A stretch of DNA of 64,000 bases, from positions 25,308 through 89,307 of the forward strand of contig NZ_CALKTT010000075.1 of NCBI RefSeq assembly GCF_937997535.1, in the 5' to 3' direction. Of the stretch, positions 28,663 to 36,466 are shown in pieces. This DNA comes from an uncultured Campylobacter sp. GTDB lineage: Bacteria; Campylobacterota; Campylobacteria; Campylobacterales; Campylobacteraceae. The notes under the pieces are model-generated. The model saw nothing but the letters and a program-made list of their open reading frames with translations, made no database searches and was not told the DNA's origin. Numbering within the stretch: the stretch's first letter is position 1; every line of letters begins with the position of its first letter. A program made the translations under genes and the position numbers.

Positions 28663-29577
28663 CTATTTGAAAAGCTCGGTAGAAAGATACCTCTCGCCGG
28701 TATCGCAGAGGATCGTAACGATCACTTTACCCCTGTTTTCGGCCTTGGCGGCGATCTGTGCGGCGGCGGATACGTTCGCACCGCTTGAGATACCCACGAG
28801 CAAGCCCTCTTTTTGTGCTAGCTGTCTAGCTGCCGCAAACGCATCGTCGTTCTCAACGCTCAAAAAGCCGTCGATGACGCTTCTATCAAGATTATCAGGG
28901 ATAAAATTTGCACCAATGCCCTGGATTTTATGGCCGCCCGCACTGCCGCACGTAAGAAGCGGCGAACTAGCAGGCTCCACGCCGTAGGCTTTTAGGTTTG
29001 GATTTTTAGATTTTAAAAATTTCGCCGTGCCGCTGAGCGTGCCGCCGGTACCAAATCCCGCGACTAAAATATCTACCTTACCGCCGCTTTGCTCCCAAAT
29101 TTCAGGTCCAGTGCTTTGAAAATGCGCTTTTGGATTGCTCGGGTTATCAAACTGGCTCGGGATGAAGCTATTTGGAGTGCTCGCCGCTAGCTCATTTGCC
29201 CTATCTACCGCGCCCTTCATTCCGAATTTCGGATCGGTCAGCTCGATTTTAGCGCCGAATGCGGCTATGAGCTTTTGGCGCTCGATACTCATCGAGCTTG
29301 GCATCGTTAGGATGAGCTTCATACCGAACTTCGCCGCGATCATCGCAAGCCCCACGCCCGTGTTTCCGCTGGTAGGCTCTATCAAAACGCTATTTTTATC
29401 GATTTTGCCCGAGCTTAGCGCGTCTTTTACGATCTGCCACGCGATGCGATCTTTGACCGAGTGGCTCGGATTTAAAAATTCCGCCTTGGCTAGGATGAGG
29501 GCATTTTTGCCAAACGTATTGATTCTGACTAACGGAGTATTGCCGATGAGCTCCGTAACATCGTTTGCTATTTTCAT
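28663..29577 (-). CDS. cysK: Cysteine synthase (O-acetylserine sulfhydrylase)
   Basis: 304 aa PLP enzyme making cysteine from O-acetylserine and sulfide. Start LIGNTPLVRI, PLP lysine in SHSVKDRIA, the substrate loop EPTSGNTGVGLA and the phosphate-binding GFGTGGTLSGTAKFLK are intact. AAAGGAAAAAT lies before the ATG, 10 bases after the rrf2-type regulator, so it belongs to the metY-rrf2-cysK operon. Confidence 0.95.
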   Translation of the reverse strand: MKIANDVTELIGNTPLVRINTFGKNALILAKAEFLNPSHSVKDRIAWQIVKDALSSGKIDKNSVLIEPTSGNTGVGLAMIAAKFGMKLILTMPSSMSIERQKLIAAFGAKIELTDPKFGMKGAVDRANELAASTPNSFIPSQFDNPSNPKAHFQSTGPEIWEQSGGKVDILVAGFGTGGTLSGTAKFLKSKNPNLKAYGVEPASSPLLTCGSAGGHKIQGIGANFIPDNLDRSVIDGFLSVENDDAFAAARQLAQKEGLLVGISSGANVSAAAQIAAKAENRGKVIVTILCDTGERYLSTELFK

Positions 29578-29586
29578 ATTTTTCCT

Positions 29587-30000
29587 TTAAATGCTGAAAT
29601 TTAAATACTGGACGCTTCGCGCCATCATCTCCTCGTAGCTGCTTAGAGGCTCGTTAAATATCTCTGCCAGCTTAACGTCAAATTTCTCAAAAAACGCCCG
29701 CAGTCCAGGATCGTTCATCTGAATGCTAGTCATCCGCAGATCCTTTTCAAGAGCGGTAAAAATTTCACCAAAAGTTATCTCGCTAGCATCTCTGGCTAGG
29801 TGATAACCGCCGTTTTTACCTTTGATGCTACACACTAGCTTTTCGTTTCTAAGGGTATTTAGAATTTGCTCCAAATAATTCTTAGAAACTCCCGTACGCT
29901 CGGCGATCTCTTTTATACTTATCGGCGCTACTTCGCTAGCTTTGGCGATCTGCAAAATCGCAGCCAGCCCATAAACGCCCTTTGTGCTTAAAAGTGCCAT
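29587..30000 (-). CDS. Rrf2-family transcriptional regulator, CymR-like
   Basis: 137 aa. N-terminal winged helix with KGVYGLAAIL, ISIKEIAERTGVSKNYLEQIL (recognition helix) and KGKNGGYHLAR wing, then a dimerisation helix. The cysteine trio that binds an iron-sulfur cluster in IscR/NsrR is missing; only one cysteine (KLVCSIKG) is present. Together with its place between metY and cysK this suggests a CymR-type repressor of sulfur genes, which is inference. One-base overlap with metY. Confidence 0.88.
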   Translation of the reverse strand: MALLSTKGVYGLAAILQIAKASEVAPISIKEIAERTGVSKNYLEQILNTLRNEKLVCSIKGKNGGYHLARDASEITFGEIFTALEKDLRMTSIQMNDPGLRAFFEKFDVKLAEIFNEPLSSYEEMMARSVQYLNFSI

Positions 30001-31271
30001 TATTTCAGTGCCTCACTAAGATCGGAAATCAAATCATTCGCGTCCTCTATACCCACGCTTAGGCGGATTAAGCTCGCAGGCACGCCAGCGCGGTTTAGCT
30101 GCTCCTCGTTTAGCTGCGAATGCGTCGTGCTCGCAGGATGAGTGATGATCGACTTCGTATCGCCGATATTTGCTACGACGGAGAAAATTTTAACCTTGCT
30201 AACCGCCTTTAGCGCTGTTTCTTCGCTATCTACGATGAAGCTCATCAGACTGCTTGCATAGCCGTTTTTAAATTTAGCTTTGATTGCGGCATTAAACGGC
30301 GAGCTTGCAAGCCCCGGATAATTGACCTGCTTTACCTTCGGATGATTTTGCAAAAATTCTGCTATCTTTAGCGCGTTTTGCGAGTGTTTTTGCATGCGAA
30401 GCGGCAGTGTTTCAAGCCCCTGGATGAGCTGAAACGCGTTAAACGGCGATAGCGTCGCACCAATATCGCGAAGCAGGGACAAGCGAATCCTAAGCGTATA
30501 AATGTCGAAATTATCTACTAAATCCGCATAAACTAAGCCGTGATAGCTCTCATCAGGCTCGTTGAAATGTGCGTAACGCGGATTGCCTTTGAGTTTGGAA
30601 TTTAATCCTTTGCCCGCAACGATCGCGCCTGCGATGCTAAGACCTTGTCCGCTTATATATTTGCTAGCGCTGTGGATTACGACATCGGCACCGTCATCAA
30701 GCGGATTGTAAAGCGCAGGGCTTGGGATCGTGTTATCCGCAATCGTTACTACGCCGTGCTTATTTGCGATTGTAGCGATTTTAGCGGTATTTGCAACCGA
30801 AATTTGAGGATTTGAAAGCGTCTCGAAAAAGATCGCTCTAGTCTTATCGTCGATTAAACCTTCCAAATTATCTGCCGTTTCGGAGTCAAAAACCCTAGCT
30901 TCGATGCCGAAACGCTTGATCGTATGCGCCAAAAGCGTAGTTGCGCCACCGTAAATTTTCTCGGCAATGATGATATTTTCGCCCGCCGCGGCTAAATTTG
31001 CCACCGCAAAAAATATCGCCGCCTGCCCGCTAGAGACCGCGATTGCGGCTTTGCCATTTTCCAGCGCCGCAAGTCGCGCCTCAAAAACATCAGTAGTAGG
31101 ATTTGTCAAACGCCCATAAATCGGCCCTAGATCACGCAGCGCGAAGCGATCGGCGGCCTTTTTGCTAGAACCGAAGTTAAACGCGGTGCTTTGATAAATG
31201 GGAACTGCCATCGTGCCGTAGCCGGCGATAGAATCGTAACCGAAGTGAGTTGCGAGGGTTTCTTTTTGCAT
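30000..31271 (-). CDS. metY: O-acetylhomoserine sulfhydrylase (MetY type)
   Basis: 423 aa Cys/Met-metabolism PLP enzyme. Typical features are the N-terminal TLATHFGYD and PIYQSTAFNFGSSKKAADRFAL, AVSSGQAAIFFA, the PLP lysine in SASKYISGQG and the C-terminal SIITHPASTTHSQL and LIRLSVGIED. The length and the long middle domain favour O-acetylhomoserine sulfhydrylase over cystathionine synthase. Expected to make homocysteine from sulfide. CAAAGGACGAAA precedes the ATG. First gene of the sulfur operon. Confidence 0.9.
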   Translation of the reverse strand: MQKETLATHFGYDSIAGYGTMAVPIYQSTAFNFGSSKKAADRFALRDLGPIYGRLTNPTTDVFEARLAALENGKAAIAVSSGQAAIFFAVANLAAAGENIIIAEKIYGGATTLLAHTIKRFGIEARVFDSETADNLEGLIDDKTRAIFFETLSNPQISVANTAKIATIANKHGVVTIADNTIPSPALYNPLDDGADVVIHSASKYISGQGLSIAGAIVAGKGLNSKLKGNPRYAHFNEPDESYHGLVYADLVDNFDIYTLRIRLSLLRDIGATLSPFNAFQLIQGLETLPLRMQKHSQNALKIAEFLQNHPKVKQVNYPGLASSPFNAAIKAKFKNGYASSLMSFIVDSEETALKAVSKVKIFSVVANIGDTKSIITHPASTTHSQLNEEQLNRAGVPASLIRLSVGIEDANDLISDLSEALK

Positions 31272-31435
31272 TTTCGTCCTTTGTAAAAAATTTGACGAAT
31301 AATAGCTAAATTTTAAAATAAGGTCAAGTATTTTTATATGATTTTAAAATGCCTATAATACAGGATTTATAGAAAAAATATTATTAAAATATAGTTTTAC
31401 AATATGCGTAATTTTGCCAAAATTTCGAATTTTGC

Positions 31436-31441
31436 TATAAT
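31436..31441 (+). promoter_or_regulatory. -10 box upstream of the 118-aa gene
   Basis: TATAAT preceded by TTTTGC, 25 bases before the ATG at 31466; the upstream 100 bases are AT-rich. It lies in the divergent region with metY. Confidence 0.5.
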
Positions 31442-31465
31442 GCGCGCTTTAATTAAGGAAAGGTC

Positions 31466-31822
31466 ATGCAAATCAAAGAAAAAGATGAGCGCGTTAAATA
31501 TATCCGCGCGTTAGAACGCTTCGTAAAATCCGCCGTAGCACTGCTAAAGCGCGAGGATTTCGACGCAGAGCTTTTTGCGAAGCGAATAGCTAAAAACTAC
31601 GAAATTTTATCTAAAGCGGTCGCCGTAAATTTAGATAGTCCCTACACTAAGGCGCTTGAGAGCTTTGCTAAAAACGTCCTTGGTGCTAGCGAGGCAGGAC
31701 AGATCAGCGATGCTGTGTTTAGATCAGCGCTACAGCATGAAGCAAACGCTCTGCAAAAGCTCAAAAATAATAAGTGTTACAAAAAAGATAAGCACAAAAT
31801 CGATTTTTTAAAGGATTATTAG
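31466..31822 (+). CDS. Conserved hypothetical protein, 118 aa
   Basis: Not recognised. All-helical, charged (many Lys/Glu/Ala), without signal or membrane segment, ending KDKHKIDFLKDY. AAGGAAAGGTC precedes the ATG. Its stop touches the start of the HAD gene (TAG then ATG), so the two are co-translated. Confidence 0.75.
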   Translation: MQIKEKDERVKYIRALERFVKSAVALLKREDFDAELFAKRIAKNYEILSKAVAVNLDSPYTKALESFAKNVLGASEAGQISDAVFRSALQHEANALQKLKNNKCYKKDKHKIDFLKDY

Positions 31823-32737
31823 ATGAAAACCGTGATTTTTGATATGGATGGCACGCTGCTTGACTCCTCGCGCGCGATCGAAATCAGCGTCAACAACACT
31901 CGCCGCGAGCTCTATGGCTTAGCGCCACTGCAAAAGAATTTCATCGTCCACACCATCAACGATCCTAGCAAAAACGCCTTTTTAGAATTTTACGGCAAAA
32001 CCGAAGCGAGCGCCGAAGAGCTTGCGTTTTTTGAAAAAGAATTCGTAAGCAATTACCGCGATTTTGCCGTGCTTTACGAGGGTATCGAAGATCTTTTGCA
32101 CTCGTGCAAAAAAGCAGGATTTTTTCTCGCAGTCGCCTCCAATGCGCCTTCCTATACCCTAAGCGCGATCTTAGAAAAGACGGGGGTGCGCAGGCTATTT
32201 GATCTGGTCGTAGGCGCGAACGAGCAGATGCCATCAAAGCCCAACCCTGCGATGCTGCTACACGTAATCGCACGCTCACCGCACAAAAACGCGATTTTTT
32301 TAGGCGATAGCAAAAAGGATGAGTTAGCCGCGATCCGTGGCGCAGAATTTTTACAAAATTTAGAATTTCAAGGCGGCAATGACGATGGGAGCTTAAATGC
32401 TAGCCGCGATACGAGTAGAAAGAATTTCAGCGCTAGTAGCGGAAGCTTAAGCTCTTGCGGCGAAAATCTTAACGCAGATGAAAAATTCCGCCCTAACGAC
32501 ACAGATGCTGACGGAGCGGCAACGCTAAGCTTTAAAGGCGCCAAAATTTCCGCAAAAGCAGAAACGACGGAAAGCGCACAAGCTGCAGTAGCGCGATGTT
32601 TTCAGGCAAACTTGGCAGATCTAAGAGGCGCAAAACTTGAGTATTTGCAGGTATGCTGGGGGTTTGGCGAGCCTAGCAAACTAAGCCGCAATGCCCTAAG
32701 CATCACGCAAGCGCGCAAAATCATCGGCGGAATTTAA
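31823..32737 (+). CDS. HAD-family phosphatase (Gph-like) with insertion
   Basis: 304 aa. HAD motifs: FDMDGTLLDSS (motif I, residues 6-16), ASNAPSY (motif II, 105-111), the motif III lysine in PSKPNPAML, and FLGDSKKDELAA (motif IV, 159-170). Likely a phosphoglycolate-phosphatase-like enzyme; substrate unknown. The usual short link IRGA..EYLQVCWGFG is interrupted by about 96 extra residues (176-271, DNA 32348-32635), rich in Asn/Ser/Asp/Ala, like the blocks in HemA and RpiB. Without it the protein would be about 210 aa, normal for the family. Confidence 0.88.
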   Translation: MKTVIFDMDGTLLDSSRAIEISVNNTRRELYGLAPLQKNFIVHTINDPSKNAFLEFYGKTEASAEELAFFEKEFVSNYRDFAVLYEGIEDLLHSCKKAGFFLAVASNAPSYTLSAILEKTGVRRLFDLVVGANEQMPSKPNPAMLLHVIARSPHKNAIFLGDSKKDELAAIRGAEFLQNLEFQGGNDDGSLNASRDTSRKNFSASSGSLSSCGENLNADEKFRPNDTDADGAATLSFKGAKISAKAETTESAQAAVARCFQANLADLRGAKLEYLQVCWGFGEPSKLSRNALSITQARKIIGGI

Positions 32738-33670
32738 AGTAGCCTGGCTTTTGAGACATAGCTAATTAAAAGTAGTATTGTAGCAGGGTAAAATCACGCT
32801 TAACTCTTAAAACGGAACAAATTCCGTCCTCGTGCGCAACGTAAGCGAGGTTAAATTTAAAAATAATCCTTGCGCAGAAAATTCCCGCTAGCACAAAAAT
32901 AGAAATTTCATTTACAAGAGTAAATTTAAAATTTTAAAAGTAGCTCTTGTAGTGCGCGATTTTATCTGCGTGAAAAATGAAATTCTATCTGTAAAAGGTG
33001 GCGAAATTTTAAAATTTAAAGACGCCCTCTCGCGGCTTAATTTAAAATTTGCCTCAAAAACCAGACTTAAAATTTAATGCTAAACGCGATTTTGGAATTT
33101 TACTGCGTCCATGAAATTTCAAATTCTCGCAAAGCGGCGGCTTTTTAAAATTTTAAAAAGCCTGATCTGTGTTATGCACACGATTAGATTTTGTGAGAAT
33201 AGAATTTATCCGCCGTGCAGAAATCAAAATTTTACCGCACAAGCAAAGCGAAAATCCTCTCCGCCTGCGCAAAATCCAAAAATTTTATCGCTCAAACAAA
33301 GCGGAATTCTATCCATTCAAGCGAAATCTAAAATTTTACTCGCGCCACGGAATTTTAAAATTTCCGCAAAAATCAAGCCGCTTATCTATAAATGTAAAAT
33401 TCCGCCTATCTGCAAAGCTTCGCGTTTAATCTGCCACGCGACCAAGATTAAATTTTTAAATTCCGCTCGCTCTACCTATCTCGCAAACAAGTAAAATTTT
33501 AAAATTTATAGATTCAAAGCCCAAAATCCCGCGCTTAAGCTTAAAATTTACCGCACGCAAGTGCAAAATCTGCGTAATTACTCATGTTTAAAAGCCCCCG
33601 ATAGTTTGCCGCGCCCTAACCTAAATTAAATTTTACATTTGCTATAATCGCGAAATTTTAAGGAAGGTAA
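32738..33670. repeat. 930-base spacer of degenerate palindromic repeats
   Basis: Nearly the whole stretch is AAATTTTAAAATTT, GCGGAATTCT, AAAATTCCGC and similar units. Short open frames at 33.1-33.5 kb translate to Lys/Phe/Ile/Ser-rich sequence with no protein character. The last 30 bases carry the promoter of the next gene. Confidence 0.6.
33643..33648 (+). promoter_or_regulatory. -10 box for the HP0242-like gene cluster
   Basis: TATAAT preceded by TTTGC, 23 bases before ATG 33671; AAGGAAGG ribosome site follows. Probably drives the run to proS. Confidence 0.55.
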
Positions 33671-33916
33671 ATGGATATTTTTGAAGGCAGCCCAAGAGAG
33701 AAATTTTTTGAAATTTTATCCGCTGCAAGCCCTACTTTAGTGCAAAACGAAATTGAAGAAGCTCTAATCCGCCTAATCGCCTGTGAGCGGCTCTGCGAAG
33801 CGCGCGGCATTAGCGAGCGCGAGATCGAAAACTTCATCGCGCAGCAGGATCTACAAGACGAGCTAAACGACAAATTTTTGCAAATAAGCGGAAATATCCT
33901 AAGTAACGACGAGTAA
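33671..33916 (+). CDS. HP0242-like small protein (DUF2018)
   Basis: 81 aa, helical. The beginning DIFEGSPREKFFEI and the end ISGNILSNDE match my recollection of Helicobacter HP0242 (IFEGNPLDKW at the start, ANILSGNE at the end), known for its knotted homodimer fold and unknown function. The polyprenyl synthase gene starts one base after its stop, and the gene opens an operon with polyprenyl synthase, hemA and proS. Confidence 0.72.
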   Translation: MDIFEGSPREKFFEILSAASPTLVQNEIEEALIRLIACERLCEARGISEREIENFIAQQDLQDELNDKFLQISGNILSNDE

Positions 33917-33917
33917 A

Positions 33918-34910
33918 ATGCTAGATCAAATTGATTTAATTATGAAAAGCTTCATCGCAGACTGCGGCTACGAGCCCGCTAATGAGATGTTTGCGAAACT
34001 TAGCTCAGGCAAAAAACTGCGCTCCAAGCTACTGCTAAACATCGCGCAAAAGGATGAAAAATCGTTGCGTCTATGCGCGATCATCGAGCTAATCCAAGCT
34101 GCGAGCCTGCTGCACGACGACGTCATCGACGAAAGCTCGGTGCGCCGCGGCAAGCCCTCGATCAACGCCACTTACGGCTCCAAAAACGCCGTGATGTTGG
34201 GCGACATACTCTATTCCAAGGCATACTTCGAGCTTAGCAAATTTGAAAGCCGCATCGCCGCCGCGCTTTCGGGCGCCGTCACGAAGCTGGCCGTGGGCGA
34301 GCTGATGGATGTGAGCTTAAGCAATGATTTCAACGACGATGCGAGCAAATATCTGCAGATGATCTATCTAAAAACCTCCGCTTTGATCGAAGAAGTCGCG
34401 CGCTGCGGGGCGTTTTTAAAATTCGGCAGCGCAGAAAATCTCGGCGAAATTTCAGATATGAGCGGCACAAAAAACGAAGTAGAAATTTCAAATGCCGCGA
34501 AAGATCATAATAAAATTTCAAGCGCGAGCGTAAAATTCGGTGAATACGGCAAAAACCTTGGGCTTGCGTTTCAGATCATCGACGACATCTTAGACGTGAC
34601 GCAAAGCTCAGAAGCGCTCGGTAAGCCGAGCCTGAGCGATTTTGCGGAGGGCAAAACCACCCTGCCCTACATCTATTTATATGAAAATTTAGATGATGCA
34701 CAGCGGCAAAAGCTAAAATCGTTTTTTAAAAAGCAGCTCTGCCAGAGCGAAATTTCATGGATCAAGGCAAAATTTAGCGAGCACGGCATTATCGAGCGCT
34801 GTATAAACGAAGCTCGCGCCTACGGACAAAAGGCGCTTGAAGCCGTGGCGGAATTTAAAAACGATAAGTTAGAGCAGATCGTGCGAGATATGATAGATAG
34901 GGAGTTTTGA
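33918..34910 (+). CDS. Polyprenyl diphosphate synthase with insertion
   Basis: 330 aa trans-prenyltransferase likely making the quinone side chain. First aspartate motif LLHDDVIDESSVRRG (DDVID at 67-71) and second motif QIIDDILD (222-226) are intact, as is GKKLRS near the start. Between the helix AFLKF and the conserved YGKNLGLAFQ about 38 extra residues occur (169-206, DNA 34422-34535) of the Asn/Ser/Lys type seen elsewhere. Overlaps the hemA start. Confidence 0.9.
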   Translation: MLDQIDLIMKSFIADCGYEPANEMFAKLSSGKKLRSKLLLNIAQKDEKSLRLCAIIELIQAASLLHDDVIDESSVRRGKPSINATYGSKNAVMLGDILYSKAYFELSKFESRIAAALSGAVTKLAVGELMDVSLSNDFNDDASKYLQMIYLKTSALIEEVARCGAFLKFGSAENLGEISDMSGTKNEVEISNAAKDHNKISSASVKFGEYGKNLGLAFQIIDDILDVTQSSEALGKPSLSDFAEGKTTLPYIYLYENLDDAQRQKLKSFFKKQLCQSEISWIKAKFSEHGIIERCINEARAYGQKALEAVAEFKNDKLEQIVRDMIDREF

Positions 34911-36466
34911 TGGCGTATATGAGCGTGAGCTTCACCCACAAAAACACGGACATCACGGTGCGCGAGAAACTTTCTTTTTCAAACGACGTGCGCAAGAAAG
35001 AAATTTTGCGCCTTTTGGCTTCAAACTCCGCGATAGAGGAGTGTTTGGTGCTTAGCACCTGCAACCGCGTAGAAATTTTTACCGTCGTAAGCGACTTTGA
35101 TGAAGCGCAGAAATTTGTGCTTTTGGCACTCTCGCGCATTAGCGGCGTGAGCTACGACGAGCTAGCCGAGCGTGCCGATATTTACGAAGATTACGGCGCG
35201 ATACACCACCTTTTCGCCGTCGCAGCCTCTCTTGACAGCCTCGTAGTGGGCGAAACGCAGATCGTAGGCCAGCTCAAAGACGCCTATAAATTCGCAATGC
35301 AAAACGCTCGCGCCGGCGCTCAAATCGCAAAAGCCATAGATGAAGCGCTAAAGTGCGCGGCGCGTATCCGCAATCAAACCGAAATTTCAAAAAACCCAAT
35401 CTCGGTCTCAAGCGTCGCCGTAGCGATGGCAAAGGACAGACTGGGCTCCTTGCAGGGCGCGGACGCCGTGGTAGTGGGCGCGGGAGAGATGAGCGAGCTA
35501 GCGTGCAAACACCTGCTCGCAAACGGCGTGAATATCACGATCTTAAATCGAAATTTAGTCGGCGCGCAGAGGCTAGCCGCCTCGTTGCTTGGCGAGAATT
35601 CCTTGGATGCGAAAGATTGCGCGGATGAAAATCCCGGCGCAGGAAATAACTCAGACGACTTGAATTCCGGAAATGTCGCGAATTTCGCGGGCGAAAATGT
35701 CGCGCAAAAACAAAATTCCAAAGACGGCGTAAATTTTAATAAAGAGACTTTTACAGACAGCAATGAATCTCGCATAGCAGGCGAAAATCCAAAGGACGAT
35801 AAAAATTCCACCGCCTGCGCAAATTCCTCCGCGCAGGTACAATCCCATATTAAAATCGATAGCCTTGATAATCTCAAAAAATATCTAAACGTAAATAGCC
35901 TATTTTTCAGCGCCACCGGTTCGCAAGAGCCGATCATTACCGATAGCTTGCTCGAGCCCAAAAGCTTTAAACGATATTTTTTCGATATCGCCGTGCCGCG
36001 CGACGTAGAGCTCACCCAAAGCGAGGACGTCGAGGTTTATAGCGTCGATGATCTGGAGGAGATCGTAAAGAAAAATTTGCTGCTTCGCGAGGAGCAGGCG
36101 CAGATCGCTTACTCGATCGTGGCAAAATGCACAAACGAGTTTTTCAAATGGCTCAAGGCGGCTGCATCCACGCCGATCATCAAGGCTTTGCGCCAAAGCG
36201 CGAAGCAAGTAGCCGAGCTGGAGCTAGCCAAGGCGCTTAAAAAGGGCTATCTAAAGCACAGCGATGCAGAGGAGGCGCGCAAGCTGATCCATCAGGTTTT
36301 TAAAGCGTTTCTGCACGCTCCGACGGTAAATTTAAAAAACCTCGGCGAAGCGGACGATGCTGACGGCACGGTAAACGCGCTGGTCGAAATTTTTGAACTG
36401 CAAGAAAACTACGAAAAATTTTTAAATCAAGAAAACGAGAAAAAGGACAGACAGAATGAAATTTAG
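34910..36466 (+). CDS. hemA: Glutamyl-tRNA reductase with insertion
   Basis: 518 aa from ATG 34910, which overlaps the previous TGA and has GGGAG upstream. Reduces Glu-tRNA to glutamate semialdehyde, first step of haem synthesis. Cys51 in LSTCNRVEIF is the catalytic cysteine; GETQI.GQ.K.AY and VVGAGEMSELACKHL (NADPH domain) follow. Between ILNRNLVGAQRLAASL and LFFSATGSQEPII the usual stretch of about 20 residues is expanded by about 84 (229-312, DNA 35594-35845), rich in Asn/Asp/Ser/Phe. The C-terminal dimerisation helices are normal. Overlaps proS by 11 bases. Confidence 0.93.
   Translation: MAYMSVSFTHKNTDITVREKLSFSNDVRKKEILRLLASNSAIEECLVLSTCNRVEIFTVVSDFDEAQKFVLLALSRISGVSYDELAERADIYEDYGAIHHLFAVAASLDSLVVGETQIVGQLKDAYKFAMQNARAGAQIAKAIDEALKCAARIRNQTEISKNPISVSSVAVAMAKDRLGSLQGADAVVVGAGEMSELACKHLLANGVNITILNRNLVGAQRLAASLLGENSLDAKDCADENPGAGNNSDDLNSGNVANFAGENVAQKQNSKDGVNFNKETFTDSNESRIAGENPKDDKNSTACANSSAQVQSHIKIDSLDNLKKYLNVNSLFFSATGSQEPIITDSLLEPKSFKRYFFDIAVPRDVELTQSEDVEVYSVDDLEEIVKKNLLLREEQAQIAYSIVAKCTNEFFKWLKAAASTPIIKALRQSAKQVAELELAKALKKGYLKHSDAEEARKLIHQVFKAFLHAPTVNLKNLGEADDADGTVNALVEIFELQENYEKFLNQENEKKDRQNEI

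Noticed and set aside
33111..33494. Open frame of 127 codons in the 32.7-33.7 kb spacer
   Set aside because: Lys/Ile/Phe/Ser-rich output of AAATTT repeats, no ribosome site and no protein-like domain.
35374..36015. Open frame of 213 codons antisense to hemA
   Set aside because: Spans the low-complexity insertion, where both strands stay open; the sense frame has clear conserved motifs on both sides.
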